Assembly (NCBI RefSeq): GCF_900102335.1
Contig: NZ_FNBM01000004.1
Coordinates: 303,052-367,051, forward strand
DNA length: 64,000 bases
Origin: Phytopseudomonas seleniipraecipitans
GTDB lineage: Bacteria; Pseudomonadota; Gammaproteobacteria; Pseudomonadales; Pseudomonadaceae
Reading direction: 5' to 3'
Shown here: positions 24,636 to 36,070 of the stretch, one piece after another
Numbering within the stretch: the stretch's first letter is position 1
Layout of the letters: each line of letters opens with the position of its first letter
Position numbers and translations under genes: made by a program
Notes under the pieces: generated by a model
The model's database searches: none
What the model was told of the DNA's origin: nothing
What the model saw: the letters and a program-made list of their open reading frames with translations, nothing else

Positions 24636-25982
24636 TTACTTGACGACGGCCGCATCCGCTGCGGCCGATTCGACGAGCCCCTCCCGCATCCGCTGCGCAT
24701 CACCCACGAAACAGCGGCAAGCCTGCAGCAGCGCCAGCATGGTCAACAGCAAGGCCACCGGCACCAGGTAGAGGGCATCGTGCAGGCCAACCGCCTTGAA
24801 GGTTTCGCTCATCTCGTCGGCACCTGCCGCCAGCATGGCTGCCGAGGAAAAGTGGTCGGACAGCAGCCCTACTGCAATAGGCCCCAGGCCTCCACCCAGC
24901 AGATACAACCCCGCGAAATACAGCGCCATGGCAGTCGCCCGCAGACGCGGCTCGATCACGTCCTGAATCGCGGTATAGACGCAGGTATAAAAGTTGTAGG
25001 CGAACAGCCAGCCGAGGCTGAACAGCGCCACGAACAAGCCGATCTCGATGCGCCCTGCATAGAGGCCATAGCCGGTACATAGGGTGGCGACGAGCATGCT
25101 GAAAGCGGCAAACAGCAAACGCCCGTTGCGGTATTTCTGATGAATCCGGTCGGCGATCCAGCCACCCAGCGTCAGGCCGACCAGCCCAGTGAGGCCGACG
25201 ATCACGCCGGTTGCGACTGCCGCTTCCTGCAGCGGCATCAGAAAGTAGCGCTGCAGCATCGGCACCATGAACGAGTTACAGGCGTAGGTGGCGAAGTTGA
25301 ACGCCAAGCCAGCAAGCACCAGCCACCAGAACGTGGGAATGCGCAGCACCTTGCGCAGCGGTTGGCTGACCGGTGTGGCAGCCACCTGAATATCCTCGGC
25401 AGCGCCGCGCCGCGGCTCCTTGATGAAGAACACGAACACCGCGAGGATCAGCCCCGGTACCGCCGCGATGAAGAACGGCGCGCGCCAGCTGTCGAACGCG
25501 GCAACCATCGCACCGATGGAGAAGAACGCCAGCAACAGTCCCAGCGGCAGGCCGAGCATGAAGATGCCCATCGCCCGCGCCCGTTTGTGGGCCGGAAATA
25601 GATCACCGATCAGCGAATTGGCGGCCGGTGCGTAGCTCGCCTCACCAATCCCGATGCCCATGCGAATGAGCAGGAAGCTCCAGTAATTCCAGGCCAGGCC
25701 GTTCACCGCAGTCAACGCGCTCCAGGCCGCCAGGCCCCAGCCCATGATCTTGCGACGCGAGCCAGTGTCGGCCATGCGCCCCAATGGCAGGCCGGCGATG
25801 GCGTACACCAAGGTGAATGCGGTGCCGATCATGCCCAGCTGAAAATCACTCAGCCGCCATTCCATGCGGATCGGTTCGATGATGATCGCGGGAATAGTGC
25901 GGTCGAAAAAGTTGAACAGGTTGGCGAGGAACAGCAAAAACAGGATGCGCCACGCATTCGCGGCTTGCTGGGTCTGCGACAT
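24636..25982 (-). CDS. MFS transporter, Spinster-like
   Basis: The 448-residue protein has 12 predicted membrane spans. MFS signatures are present: FNFFDRTIPAIII in TM1, GLPLGRMADTGSRRKI in loop 2-3 and LIRMGIGIGEASYAPAANSLIGDLFP in TM4-5, which together are characteristic of the Spinster subfamily. Substrate is unknown; homologues near catabolic genes carry hydrophobic acids. No partner gene is adjacent: it is convergent with asrA and divergent from the acyltransferase. Confidence 0.9.
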   Translation of the reverse strand: MSQTQQAANAWRILFLLFLANLFNFFDRTIPAIIIEPIRMEWRLSDFQLGMIGTAFTLVYAIAGLPLGRMADTGSRRKIMGWGLAAWSALTAVNGLAWNYWSFLLIRMGIGIGEASYAPAANSLIGDLFPAHKRARAMGIFMLGLPLGLLLAFFSIGAMVAAFDSWRAPFFIAAVPGLILAVFVFFIKEPRRGAAEDIQVAATPVSQPLRKVLRIPTFWWLVLAGLAFNFATYACNSFMVPMLQRYFLMPLQEAAVATGVIVGLTGLVGLTLGGWIADRIHQKYRNGRLLFAAFSMLVATLCTGYGLYAGRIEIGLFVALFSLGWLFAYNFYTCVYTAIQDVIEPRLRATAMALYFAGLYLLGGGLGPIAVGLLSDHFSSAAMLAAGADEMSETFKAVGLHDALYLVPVALLLTMLALLQACRCFVGDAQRMREGLVESAAADAAVVK

Positions 25983-26263
25983 GACGGTGCTCTCTTATTG
26001 TTGTTGGAGCCCAAGCCGTCGCCGGCCCTGGCGTATTCATGTTGGCCCCGAATGAGCGGCAGCCCCATGATCATTCGTCATGCTTATGAGGGGCGATGGC
26101 GTTGGCGCCACGGCATGAGGAGTAAAGCAGATCGATCAAAAATCGATTTGTGCTGTCAGAAAGCCGCCCGGAAGCCGAAGGGCTGCGCTTGCGATACTGC
26201 GCGCATCACGCCCAGCCCAAAGGGCGGCCGATAGCACCAGACAGAGGCATTAAGGAGAACGGG

Positions 26264-27520
26264 ATGACCCGAACCGACAAGGAACACTTCATCGGGCTCG
26301 AATGGCTGCGCTTCATACTCGGCCTGTACATCGTGGTCTTCCATACGCTGCACAATTATGCGGAACAGAAGCTGCCGATCATCAAGCAGCTCAGCGGCGT
26401 CGGCTTCTTCGCCACCAGCACTTTCTTCGTGTTATCCGGGTTTCTGCTCGCCCACGTGTATTGCAAGCGCGGCGACCTGCGCGAGCCAGCGATGAGCTTC
26501 TGGAGCAAACGCTTCGCCAACCTGTATCCGCTGCACATCTTTTCCCTGCTGCTGACCATTGCGGTCATCTTCATCATCAGCAACCTGGGCATTCCGCCGG
26601 ACGAGACCAAGGCCACCATCCGTTTCGTGGTGTACGACACCAACGAAGACATGTCCGGTATCTCGCGCACCACGCTCGAGCACTTCATGGGCAACGGCGA
26701 GCTGGCGTTCAATACCGTGCTGCAACTGTTCATGCTGCAGGCCTGGAACCCGCTCTATCTGACCTTCAACCCGCCACTCTGGTCGATTTCCACGCTGTTC
26801 TTCTTCTACCTGACCTTTCCGTTCGTGGCGCCGCGCCTGGCGCGCCTCAAGCACAAGGTACTGTGGCTTGGCGTGCTGACGCTGATTTACATGATTCCGC
26901 CGATCTACGTGATCCTCAACGGCGATTTCGGCATGCCCTTTACCGGCATCCTGCACCGCAACCCGCTGGTGCGCCTGCCGGAGTTTCTGGCCGGCATCCT
27001 TGCCTATGGGCTGTTTCGCGACATGCGCGACGCCGGTCGCCAACCGGGCGCTGCCGGCATTGGCCTGATGATCGCGACCGTGCTGACCTGCTTTTTCGGC
27101 GCCGCCTGGCTGGTCGAAGGTGAGCAGTACTGGTACTACCTGCTGCACAACGGCCTGTTGCTGCCCTCGCAGATGATGTTGATCTATCTGTGCGCGCTGA
27201 TGCCTTCGCCGAGCAGTGAGCCGGTGCGCCGCTGGTCGCAGCGCCTGGGGGCGGCCTCGCTGCCGCTATTCGTGCTCCACGTACCGGCGTTCACGCTCTT
27301 TTCACGGTCGGAAAAGGTGCTCGGCGTGGCGTCTGGCGAGTGCTTCGCCAACTGGAGCGAGTGCGCAATCCAGGCCGGTGAACAGACCTTGTCGATCGCC
27401 CTCTACCCGCTGTTCCTGCTACTTACCGTGATTCTCTGCGTATGGGCCCAGGAGAACGCTGTAGTGCCGACCCGCAAGCAGTTGCTCAAGTGGCTGCCGG
27501 TGAGGCGTAGCACATCCTGA
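26264..27520 (+). CDS. opgC: Acyltransferase 3 family membrane protein (OpgC-like)
   Basis: The start at 26264 follows AAGGAGAACGGG; a longer frame from 26150 has no such site. The 418 residues form about ten membrane spans with acyltransferase 3 hallmarks: LEWLRFILGLYIVVFHTLHNY at the N-terminus with the catalytic-type His, GFFATSTFFVLSGFLLAHVY and RFANLYPLHIF. The gene lies directly upstream of opgG and opgH in the same direction. OpgC proteins add succinyl groups to periplasmic glucans, so this role is the best guess; the gene symbol is given by context. Confidence 0.75.
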   Translation: MTRTDKEHFIGLEWLRFILGLYIVVFHTLHNYAEQKLPIIKQLSGVGFFATSTFFVLSGFLLAHVYCKRGDLREPAMSFWSKRFANLYPLHIFSLLLTIAVIFIISNLGIPPDETKATIRFVVYDTNEDMSGISRTTLEHFMGNGELAFNTVLQLFMLQAWNPLYLTFNPPLWSISTLFFFYLTFPFVAPRLARLKHKVLWLGVLTLIYMIPPIYVILNGDFGMPFTGILHRNPLVRLPEFLAGILAYGLFRDMRDAGRQPGAAGIGLMIATVLTCFFGAAWLVEGEQYWYYLLHNGLLLPSQMMLIYLCALMPSPSSEPVRRWSQRLGAASLPLFVLHVPAFTLFSRSEKVLGVASGECFANWSECAIQAGEQTLSIALYPLFLLLTVILCVWAQENAVVPTRKQLLKWLPVRRSTS

Positions 27521-27622
27521 GCGAAGCGGGAGAAATTCCGAGGAATCATCCGCAAGCATGGCGGTCGGAATGAGATGTTCGGCCCACCGTGCCGCTGTTT
27601 CTACTGTTTTCTGGAGGGATCC

Positions 27623-29206
27623 GTGATCCTCAAAACCGTCAAGGCATCTGTCCGTCACAGCATGCTTCCAGCCGCGCTGTGCCTGGCCTGCACCACCTCG
27701 CTGTTCAGTGTTCACGCACTGGCTTTTTCGCTCGACGATGTCGCTTCACAGGCCAAGGAGTTGCTCGACAAGCCCTATGTAGCGCCCGCCAGCACGCTGC
27801 CCAATGAGCTGCGAACGCTGCAGTTCGCCGATTACCAGAAGATCAAGGCGCGTGAAGACAACTACCAGTGGGCCGACAGCAAGACCCCGTTCAAGCTGAG
27901 CTTCTATCACCAGGGCATGCATTTCGACAGCCCGGTGAAACTCAACGAAGTGACCGCGACCAGCGTCAATGAAATCAAATACGACCCTGAGCGTTTCGAC
28001 TTCGGTGACCTGAAGATCGATAAAGGCGCCGTCAAGGATATCGGCTACGCCGGTTTCCGCGTCATGTACCCGATCAACAACAAAGACCATTCCGACGAAA
28101 TCATGAGCCTGCTGGGCGCCAGCTATTTCCGGGTGATTGGCAAGGATCAGGTGTACGGCTCGTCGGCCCGCGGGCTGGCCATCGACACCGCGCTGCCGAG
28201 TGGCGAAGAATTCCCCTACTTTCGCGAGTTCTGGATCGAGCGGCCCAAGGCAGAAGACAAGCACCTGGTGATCTTCGCTCTGCTCGACTCGCCCCGCGCT
28301 ACGGGCGCCTATCGCTTCATCCTGCGCCCCGGCAAGGATGCAGTAGTCGATGTGCAATCGCGGGTATTCCTGCGTGACAACGTCAACAAACTCGGCGTCG
28401 CGCCGCTGACCAGCATGTTCCTCTATGGCCCTAGCCAGCGCTCGAGCAAGCCCAACTACCGGCCTGCCCTGCACGACGCCAACGGCCTGGCGATCCATAC
28501 CGGCAACGACGAGCACATCTGGCGCCCGCTCAACAATCCGCAGAACCTCGCTGTGAGCACCTTCGAAGTCGAGAACCCGAAAGGCTTCGGCCTGCTGCAG
28601 CGCGGCCGCGACTTCGCTCAGTATGAAGACCTCGACGACCGCTACGAGCAACGTCCCAGCGTATGGATCGAACCCAAGGGTGATTGGGGCAAGGGCAAGG
28701 TCGAGCTGGTAGAGATTCCGACGCCGGATGAAACCAACGACAACATCGTGGCGTTCTTCACGCCTGACGAGCAGCCCAAGCCAGGCGAGCCGATGGAGTT
28801 CGACTACCGCATGCACTGGACCAAGGACGAGCGCGCTCAGTTGGGCAATGACACGGCCTGGGTCAAACAGACCATGCGCAGCGCCGGTGAAGTCAAACAG
28901 CCCAACCTCACCCGCAAGCTCGACGGCAGCATTGCCCTGCTGGTGGATTTCCAGGGGCCGTCCCTTGCCAAGCTCAAGCCTGACACGGCGGTAACATCCA
29001 ACTTCAGCGTCAACGACAACGCTGAGCTGCTGGATAACCAGCTGCAGTACAACCCCGCAACCAAAGGCTGGCGCCTGGCGTTGCGCTTCAAGGTCAAAGA
29101 CCCCAAGCAAGCGGTAGAAATGCGCGCAGCTCTGGTCGAGGGTGACGAAACCCTCAGCGAAACCTGGAGCTATCAACTCCCGCCTAACACGGTTACTCCC
29201 CAATGA
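27623..29206 (+). CDS. opgG: Glucan biosynthesis protein G
   Basis: A GTG start at 27623 with GGAGG 5 bases before it gives 527 residues; the frame runs upstream to 27575 but lacks a site there. The signal peptide ([22 protein letters not shown]) is followed by the OpgG beta-sandwich: [36 protein letters not shown] and the C-terminal Ig-like domain. OpgG is periplasmic and needed for osmoregulated glucan synthesis. Its stop overlaps the opgH ATG (ATGA). Confidence 0.95.
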   Translation: MILKTVKASVRHSMLPAALCLACTTSLFSVHALAFSLDDVASQAKELLDKPYVAPASTLPNELRTLQFADYQKIKAREDNYQWADSKTPFKLSFYHQGMHFDSPVKLNEVTATSVNEIKYDPERFDFGDLKIDKGAVKDIGYAGFRVMYPINNKDHSDEIMSLLGASYFRVIGKDQVYGSSARGLAIDTALPSGEEFPYFREFWIERPKAEDKHLVIFALLDSPRATGAYRFILRPGKDAVVDVQSRVFLRDNVNKLGVAPLTSMFLYGPSQRSSKPNYRPALHDANGLAIHTGNDEHIWRPLNNPQNLAVSTFEVENPKGFGLLQRGRDFAQYEDLDDRYEQRPSVWIEPKGDWGKGKVELVEIPTPDETNDNIVAFFTPDEQPKPGEPMEFDYRMHWTKDERAQLGNDTAWVKQTMRSAGEVKQPNLTRKLDGSIALLVDFQGPSLAKLKPDTAVTSNFSVNDNAELLDNQLQYNPATKGWRLALRFKVKDPKQAVEMRAALVEGDETLSETWSYQLPPNTVTPQ

Positions 29207-31776
29207 AAAACGCCGAGCAGTCCGCCCTGGACGAGTACCTGGACAGCCTGCCGCTGAGTGCCACCGAGCGTGAAGCCCTGGCAGACTGCCGCGATTTTAC
29301 CGACCTGCACAGCCGCCTCGCCGGTGAGCAGGCGGCTGGCGCTGAAGAGGCCGTTCACAAGTCGGCTGCCCGCCGGATCGAGCTTGGCGCCGGCGAGCCG
29401 CTGGAAGCTACCGGCCTGCTCTCACTGGACGCCGCTGGCCGACCGATCCTGCGCGCCGCGCCGCCGTTGCGCCGCACCAAGATGACGCCGGAACCGTGGC
29501 GCACCAACCTGCTGACCCGCGGTTTTCGCTCGCTATTCGGCAAAAGCAATCCGCCACGCCCGCCCAAACGCGAACTGACGCCGGCACGCTGGCGCCGGGT
29601 CGGCTCGTTGCGCCGCTACGTGTTGCTGCTGCTGATGCTCGGGCAGACTGCAGTCGCCACCTGGTACATGAACAGCATCCTGCCCTATCAGGGCTGGGCG
29701 CTGATCAACCTGCAGGAAGTCATGGAGCAAGGCTGGCAGGCCAGCTTGCTACAAGTGCTGCCCTACGTGGTGCAAGGCAGCATTCTTGCGCTGTTCTCGC
29801 TGCTCTTCTGCTGGGTGTCGGCGGGTTTCTGGACAGCCCTGATGGGCTTCTGGGAGTTGCTGCGCGGCTATGACCGCTACGGTATTTCCGGCAGCAGCGC
29901 CGGCGACGAGAAGATCGACGCCAAGGCCCGCACCGCGATCATCATGCCGATCTGCAACGAGGACGTGCCGCGAGTCTTCGCCGGCCTGCGCGCTACCTAC
30001 GAATCGGTCGCCGCTTCCGGCGAGCTGGATCAGTTTGACTTCTTCGTGCTCAGCGACACTGGCGATGCCGACATTGCAGTCGCCGAACAACGCGCGTGGC
30101 TGGAGCTGTGTCAGGAAACCAAGGGTTTCGGCAATATTTTCTACCGTCGTCGCCGCCGTCGCGTGAAGCGCAAGAGCGGTAATATCGATGACTTCTGCCG
30201 CCGCTGGGGCGATGACTACCGCTATATGGTGGTGCTCGATGCCGACAGCGTGATGAGCGGCGAATGCCTGACCAAACTGGTACGGCTGATGGAGGCCAAT
30301 CCCGAGGCCGGCATCATCCAGACGTCGCCGAAAGCCGCGGGCATGAACACCCTTTATGCGCGCCTGCAGCAGTTCGCTACCCGCGCCTATGGCCCGCTGT
30401 TCACCGCTGGCCTGCATTACTGGCAGCTGGGCGAATCCCATTACTGGGGCCACAACGCGATCATCCGCATGCAGCCATTCATCGAGCATTGCGCCCTGGC
30501 TCCGCTGCCAGGCAAAGGCTCGTTCGCTGGCGCCATCATGTCCCACGACTTCGTCGAAGCCTCGCTGATGCGCCGTGCCGGCTGGGGCGTATGGATCGCC
30601 TACGACCTGCCGGGCAGCTATGAAGAACTGCCGCCCAACCTGATCGACGAACTGCAGCGCGACCGCCGTTGGTGCCATGGCAACCTGATGAACTTCCGCC
30701 TGTTTCTGGTCAAGGGCATGCACCCGGTGCACCGTGCGGTGTTTCTCACCGGCGTGATGTCCTACCTGTCGGCACCGCTGTGGTTCATGTTCCTGCTGCT
30801 TTCCACGGCGCTGCTGGCCATCCACACGCTGATGGAACCGCAGTACTTTCTGGTACCAGGCCAGCTGTTCCCGGTATGGCCACGTTGGAACCCGCAACTG
30901 GCCGTGACATTGTTTTCCACCACCCTGACCCTGCTGTTCCTGCCCAAGCTGCTTGCCGTGATCCTCATCTGGATCAAGGGCGCCAAGGCCTACGGCGGCG
31001 CTTTCAAGGCGACGTTGAGCATGCTGCTGGAAATGTTCTTTTCGGTGCTGCTGGCGCCGGTGCGCATGCTCTTCCACACCATGTTCGTGACTGCGGCGTT
31101 CCTGGGCTGGTCGGCCACCTGGAATTCGCCGCAGCGTGACAATGGCATCACCACCTGGGGCGACGCCACGCGCCGCCACGGTTGGCAGGCATTGCTGGGT
31201 ATCGTGTGGACAGCGGGCGTGGCCTGGCTTGACCCGAACTTCCTGTGGTGGCTGTCGCCAATCGTGGTGTCGCTGATGCTGTCGATTCCGGTCTCGGTGT
31301 TCTCCAGCCGCCTGAGCCTGGGCCTGCGCAGCAAGAGCAGCAAGTTGTTCCTGATCCCCGAAGAATCCAACCCACCGCAGGAGCTGCTCTCTACTTACGC
31401 CTACACCCGGCATAACCGCGACCACGCGATGGAGAATGGCTTTCTGGAAGCGGTGCTGCGGCCCTTCCCGAATGCGTTGGCCTGCGCCATGGCGACTGCC
31501 CGACATGGCGAAGCGGCGCTGATCGAGCGCGCCCGCCAGCGAGCGCTGCAGGAGGCACTGGAACTCGGCCCGAAAAAACTCGACGGCAAGCGCAAGCTGG
31601 CGTTGCTCAGCGATCCGGTGCTGCTCGCTCGCCTGCATGCGCACTTGTGGCAGCAGGCCGAACAGCATCCGTTGTGGCGCCATGCCTACAACCAGAGCGC
31701 GCCGCAGCAGGCCGGCCAGGCCAACCTGGCGCTCAAGATGCCAGAGGTCGGCGTCTCCTCACCCCTGGTCAACTGA
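29203..31776 (+). CDS. opgH: Glucan glucosyltransferase H
   Basis: The 857-residue inner-membrane GT2 protein has N-terminal spans near residues 141-160 and 185-215, a cytoplasmic catalytic domain with [29 protein letters not shown] and the [10 protein letters not shown] (Q-x-x-R-W) motif, then about six C-terminal spans. It polymerises glucose from UDP-glucose into the beta-1,2 backbone, working with OpgG. It overlaps opgG by 4 bases and the convergent isomerase gene by 18 bases. Confidence 0.95.
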   Translation: MKNAEQSALDEYLDSLPLSATEREALADCRDFTDLHSRLAGEQAAGAEEAVHKSAARRIELGAGEPLEATGLLSLDAAGRPILRAAPPLRRTKMTPEPWRTNLLTRGFRSLFGKSNPPRPPKRELTPARWRRVGSLRRYVLLLLMLGQTAVATWYMNSILPYQGWALINLQEVMEQGWQASLLQVLPYVVQGSILALFSLLFCWVSAGFWTALMGFWELLRGYDRYGISGSSAGDEKIDAKARTAIIMPICNEDVPRVFAGLRATYESVAASGELDQFDFFVLSDTGDADIAVAEQRAWLELCQETKGFGNIFYRRRRRRVKRKSGNIDDFCRRWGDDYRYMVVLDADSVMSGECLTKLVRLMEANPEAGIIQTSPKAAGMNTLYARLQQFATRAYGPLFTAGLHYWQLGESHYWGHNAIIRMQPFIEHCALAPLPGKGSFAGAIMSHDFVEASLMRRAGWGVWIAYDLPGSYEELPPNLIDELQRDRRWCHGNLMNFRLFLVKGMHPVHRAVFLTGVMSYLSAPLWFMFLLLSTALLAIHTLMEPQYFLVPGQLFPVWPRWNPQLAVTLFSTTLTLLFLPKLLAVILIWIKGAKAYGGAFKATLSMLLEMFFSVLLAPVRMLFHTMFVTAAFLGWSATWNSPQRDNGITTWGDATRRHGWQALLGIVWTAGVAWLDPNFLWWLSPIVVSLMLSIPVSVFSSRLSLGLRSKSSKLFLIPEESNPPQELLSTYAYTRHNRDHAMENGFLEAVLRPFPNALACAMATARHGEAALIERARQRALQEALELGPKKLDGKRKLALLSDPVLLARLHAHLWQQAEQHPLWRHAYNQSAPQQAGQANLALKMPEVGVSSPLVN

Positions 31777-32550
31777 CCGCCACGCGGTCATCCAATCAAG
31801 GCTGGCACGGGTATCGTCTCCTTCGGGGCGGTACTCGGCGCCCAGCCAGCCTTGATAACCGACCTCCTTCAACGCCTTGCGCAACGCGACGAAGTTCACG
31901 TCGCCACTGCCCGGCGCGCCTCGCCCCGGGCAATCCGCGAATTGCACATGGCCGATCTGACCGGCCAGCGTCTCCACGGCACTGACAGGATCAATCCCCT
32001 GGCGTGCCATGTGATAGATATCCAGCTGAGCCCGAAAATTGCCATGCCCGACCTGCGCCAGCAGTGCCTGCAGATGCGTCGGCGTGTTGACCAGAAAACC
32101 CGGCATGTCGATAGGGTTGATCGCCTCGCTCACCACTCCGATGCCCAAGGTCTGAAACGCCTCGGCGGCTTTGCGGATATTGCCGACCAGCGTCGCCATT
32201 GCGTGCTCAGGCGCAACACCCGCGGCCAAACGCCCGGGCAATACGTTGATGAGCTGCGGCCGCACCATGGCCGCATAGGTCAGCGACTCCTGCAAGGCGA
32301 GATCGAAAGCGGCCTGTCGCTCTGGCACTGCCGCCAACCCTGGCCCGCCAGTGACGAAGTCGCCGCCTGGAAAATTCATCAGCACCAGCGGCATGCCCGC
32401 TCGCGCCAGCTGGTCTTGCAAACGCAACGCCGGGATTTCGTAGGGAAACTGAATTTCCACCCCATCGAAACCCGCCGCGGCAGCTGCCACGATGCGCTCC
32501 AGTAGCGGACGCTCGGTGAACAGCATGGTCAGATTGGCGGACAGCTTCAT
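31759..32550 (-). CDS. hyi: Hydroxypyruvate isomerase family protein
   Basis: This 263-residue TIM-barrel protein matches the Hyi/OtnI family: [37 protein letters not shown] at the start, the metal-site segments [27 protein letters not shown] and [20 protein letters not shown], and [11 protein letters not shown]. It interconverts hydroxypyruvate and tartronate semialdehyde or a related 2-oxo-tetronate. The usual partners (gcl, glxR, glycerate kinase) are not adjacent. The 3' end overlaps opgH by 18 bases. Confidence 0.88.
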   Translation of the reverse strand: MKLSANLTMLFTERPLLERIVAAAAAGFDGVEIQFPYEIPALRLQDQLARAGMPLVLMNFPGGDFVTGGPGLAAVPERQAAFDLALQESLTYAAMVRPQLINVLPGRLAAGVAPEHAMATLVGNIRKAAEAFQTLGIGVVSEAINPIDMPGFLVNTPTHLQALLAQVGHGNFRAQLDIYHMARQGIDPVSAVETLAGQIGHVQFADCPGRGAPGSGDVNFVALRKALKEVGYQGWLGAEYRPEGDDTRASLDWMTAWRSVDQG

Positions 32551-32601
32551 GCATCACTCCGTACTGCAGCACGTTAGAAAGACAGCGCGAATCAGCTGCG
32601 C

Positions 32602-32970
32602 TTATAAACCATCTTTTTCCAGATGATCGAGGTCGACCGGATCGCCGCTGTGGGCATCCAGCCGCTGGCGAATGTCTTCGAACATCAGATCGAATTCTTC
32701 ATGCTCGTGACTGATCAGCAGCACATGCGTCGGCAGGCCATGCTTGTGAGCCAGCCGGCTGACCACGCTGGCAAAGTTGAAAGCGGTATCACGGTGCAGC
32801 TCGAACGATTCATCGAACGCCGTGCCGGCGATATCGCCTTTGAGGGTCATGTGCAGCATCGGCCCTTCGACCGCATCCTTGCGCACTTCGTAGTGCAGGT
32901 CGATGGCGTAAGTGGGCGTGTCACTCGTCGCTAAACTGTTACCACGATGTAAATGGCCGGGCTCGTACAT
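32602..32970 (-). CDS. DUF5064 family protein
   Basis: The 122-residue soluble protein starts MYEPGHLHRGN and contains YAIDLHYEVRKDAVEGPMLHMTLKGDIAGTAFDESFELHRDTAFNFASVVSRLAHKHGL, fitting the small Pseudomonas family DUF5064. The acidic His-containing tail (ISHEHEEFDLMFEDIRQRLDAHSGDPVDLDHLE) could bind metal, but no function is known. It stands alone with 200 bases upstream. Confidence 0.75.
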   Translation of the reverse strand: MYEPGHLHRGNSLATSDTPTYAIDLHYEVRKDAVEGPMLHMTLKGDIAGTAFDESFELHRDTAFNFASVVSRLAHKHGLPTHVLLISHEHEEFDLMFEDIRQRLDAHSGDPVDLDHLEKDGL

Positions 32971-33173
32971 GACTGGTCTCCTCTGCTGAGCGTGTCATTT
33001 GAACGCCTGGCAGGCGTCGAATCCTCAGCATAGACACCTCGCCGCGACAATGATGCCGGCGCCGGCGTGCACGTTATTGGTGCATGCCGCGCCCCTAAAG
33101 AGAGCAGAAGAAAAGCAATTCGGTCCTGGAAGGCCCATTCCAGAGCGGCTAGAGCCGAATCACGCAGATCACG

Positions 33174-33479
33174 CTACTTTCCAGCGCGCTCCTGCACCAG
33201 CACCCAAGGCGCCACAACCACGGCCCAAAGCGATGGATCACGGGCAAGCAGATCCTGGGCGTGGGTGTCGTTCATCACGGCCACTCGCCCCGACTCCAGC
33301 CAGGCGGCGACGGTGTCGTGATGGTTTTCGGCAATAGCCTCGGCAACCGCAATCAGATCCGCGCCACTGTCGACCCACAGCAATGCGCCGCGTGCAAAGA
33401 AGGGTTGCAGCTCCTGCCAGGTGATAGGCGCAGTCTCGCCGAGCAATTTGGCATAGAGGGTGCTTGGTTCAGTGTGCAT
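33174..33479 (-). CDS. DUF2288 family protein
   Basis: Start ATG at 33479 gives 101 residues; four extra codons are possible. The sequence STLYAKLLGETAPITWQELQPFFARGALLWVDSGADLIAVAEAIAEN and WLESGRVAVMNDTHAQDLLARDPSLWAVVVAPWVLVQE are typical of DUF2288, found widely in gamma-proteobacteria and cyanobacteria. Function unknown. Confidence 0.82.
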   Translation of the reverse strand: MHTEPSTLYAKLLGETAPITWQELQPFFARGALLWVDSGADLIAVAEAIAENHHDTVAAWLESGRVAVMNDTHAQDLLARDPSLWAVVVAPWVLVQERAGK

Positions 33480-33669
33480 GGCAGATTCCAATGTAGAGAG
33501 CCGTTTTTAAGCGGCCGCCATGATAACGACGGAGCGCGCGCAGGCAACCTGTGTCAACCATCCGCCAGTCTGGAATCCGCCGTTTTTCTATACATTTCTT
33601 GCAATTACGCGACATTCTTACCCTACGCTCGCAATTGCCGCCTTTCCAAGGCGCAAATCTGCGCTCTAC

Positions 33670-33685
33670 ACTGTATCGGTACAGT
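33670..33685. promoter_or_regulatory. 16-bp palindrome upstream of braC
   Basis: ACTGTA-TCGG-TACAGT is a perfect inverted repeat ending 87 bases before the braC ATG. It resembles half of a LexA box but the CTGT/ACAG spacing is 6, not 8, so another dimeric regulator is more likely (GntR-type sites look like this). Confidence 0.5.
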
Positions 33686-33772
33686 TGCCGGGGGTATGGT
33701 CTGGATGTCGACTCCGGTTCTGCTGCTTTGGCTACCAGAACTACAACAATGAACACAACGAGTGGAGCACTA

Positions 33773-34891
33773 ATGAACGCTACTAAGCAGGTTTCCAAAC
33801 TGTTCGCCGCTATGGCCCTCGCTGGCGCTGCCAGCTACTCGGTCGCTGCCGACACCATCAAGATCGCCATGGCAGGTCCGGTCACCGGTGCTGTTGCCCA
33901 GTACGGCGAAATGCAGTTCGTCGGTGCCAAAATGGCCATCGAGCAAATCAACAAGGCCGGCGGCGTCAACGGTGCTCAGCTCGAAGGCGTGGTCTACGAT
34001 GACGCGTGCGATCCCAAGCAAGCCGTGGCTGTTGCCAACAAGATCGTCAACGATGGCGCCAAGTTCGTCATTGGCCACCTGTGCTCCAGCTCCACTCAGC
34101 CTGCTTCGGACATTTACGAAGACGAAGGCATCCTGATGGTTACTCCGGCTGCCACCAGCCCGGAAATCACCGCCCGTGGCTACGAACTGATCTTCCGCAC
34201 CATCGGTCTGGACAGCCTGCAGGGCCCAACCGCCGGTAATTTCATCGCTGATCACGTTAAACCGAAGAACGTTGCGGTCATTCATGACAAGCAGCAGTAC
34301 GGTGAAGGCATCGCTAGCGCCGTCAAGCAAACCCTGGAATCCAAAGGCGTGAAAGTCGGCCTGTTCGAAGGCATCAACGCCGGCGACAAGGACTTCTCCT
34401 CGCTGATCGCCAAGCTCAAGCAGCAAGGCGTGGACTTCGTCTATTACGGCGGCTACCACCCGGAACTGGGCCTGCTGCTGCGTCAGTCCAAGGAAAAAGG
34501 CCTGGACGTTCGCTTCATGGGCCCGGAAGGCGTCGGCAACAAGGAAATCTCGGCCATCGCCGGCCCGGCTTCCGAAGGCATGCTGGTCACCCTGCCGCAG
34601 TCTTTCGACCAGGATCCGAAGAACAAGGCGCTGGTTGAAGCGTTCAAGGCCAAGAACGAAGACCCGAGTGGTCCGTTCGTGTTCCCGGCCTACGCCGCTG
34701 TGCAGGTCATCGCGGGTGGCATCGAGAAAGCCGGCAGCACCGACACCGCCGAAGTAGCGGCCGCACTGCGCGCCAACACTTTCGAAACCCCGACTGGCAC
34801 CCTCGGCTTCGACGAGAAAGGTGACCTGAAAGACTTCAACTTCGTGGTTTACGAATGGCACCAGGACGGCACCAAGAGCGAAGCCAAGTAA
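33773..34891 (+). CDS. braC: Branched-chain amino acid ABC transporter, periplasmic binding protein
   Basis: The ATG at 33773 (GTGGAG upstream) gives 372 residues with a signal peptide ending YSVAA before DTIKIAMAGPVTGAVAQYGEMQ. Type I periplasmic binding protein features include AIEQINKAGGVNGAQLEGVVYDDACDPKQAVAVANKIV and the conserved disulphide Cys pair (DDACD, HLCSSSTQP). It captures Leu/Ile/Val (and probably Ala/Thr) for BraDEFG. A terminator at 35053 separates it from braD, so the binding protein is made in excess. Confidence 0.95.
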   Translation: MNATKQVSKLFAAMALAGAASYSVAADTIKIAMAGPVTGAVAQYGEMQFVGAKMAIEQINKAGGVNGAQLEGVVYDDACDPKQAVAVANKIVNDGAKFVIGHLCSSSTQPASDIYEDEGILMVTPAATSPEITARGYELIFRTIGLDSLQGPTAGNFIADHVKPKNVAVIHDKQQYGEGIASAVKQTLESKGVKVGLFEGINAGDKDFSSLIAKLKQQGVDFVYYGGYHPELGLLLRQSKEKGLDVRFMGPEGVGNKEISAIAGPASEGMLVTLPQSFDQDPKNKALVEAFKAKNEDPSGPFVFPAYAAVQVIAGGIEKAGSTDTAEVAAALRANTFETPTGTLGFDEKGDLKDFNFVVYEWHQDGTKSEAK

Positions 34892-35052
34892 GTCCCCGCC
34901 AAAGAAGCTGATTCATGAGCTAGCGAGCTAGCGCCCTGCACGGCAGGAACAGGTTAGGAAGCGCAGCGTACGTGTGTACATGCGCATTCCAGGCCTGGTC
35001 TTAACGCAGCAGGGCCAATTCGCAGCAGATCATGGACAGCTTCTTAACCAAG

Positions 35053-35080
35053 AGCCCACTGCTGCAGTGGGCTTTGTTTA
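35053..35080 (+). terminator. Partial terminator between braC and braD
   Basis: AGCCCACTG-CTG-CAGTGGGCT is a perfect 9-bp stem with a 3-base loop followed by TTGTTTA. It stands in the 255-base gap after braC and should lower braDEFG mRNA relative to braC. Confidence 0.85.
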
Positions 35081-35146
35081 TGAAAGAACCCCGGTTTCGC
35101 GCTGCGCCACGAGCGCTGCCGTGCGCGTAAACCCAGGAGTTAGGCA

Positions 35147-36066
<920 letters not shown>

Positions 36067-36070
<4 letters not shown>

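Noticed and set aside
29749..31683. 644-codon open frame on the minus strand
   Set aside because: Antisense shadow of opgH; His/Gln-rich low-complexity product typical of such shadows.
33670..33685. Possible LexA box upstream of braC
   Set aside because: CTGT and ACAG are 6 bases apart, not 8, so LexA would not fit; kept only as an unknown palindrome.
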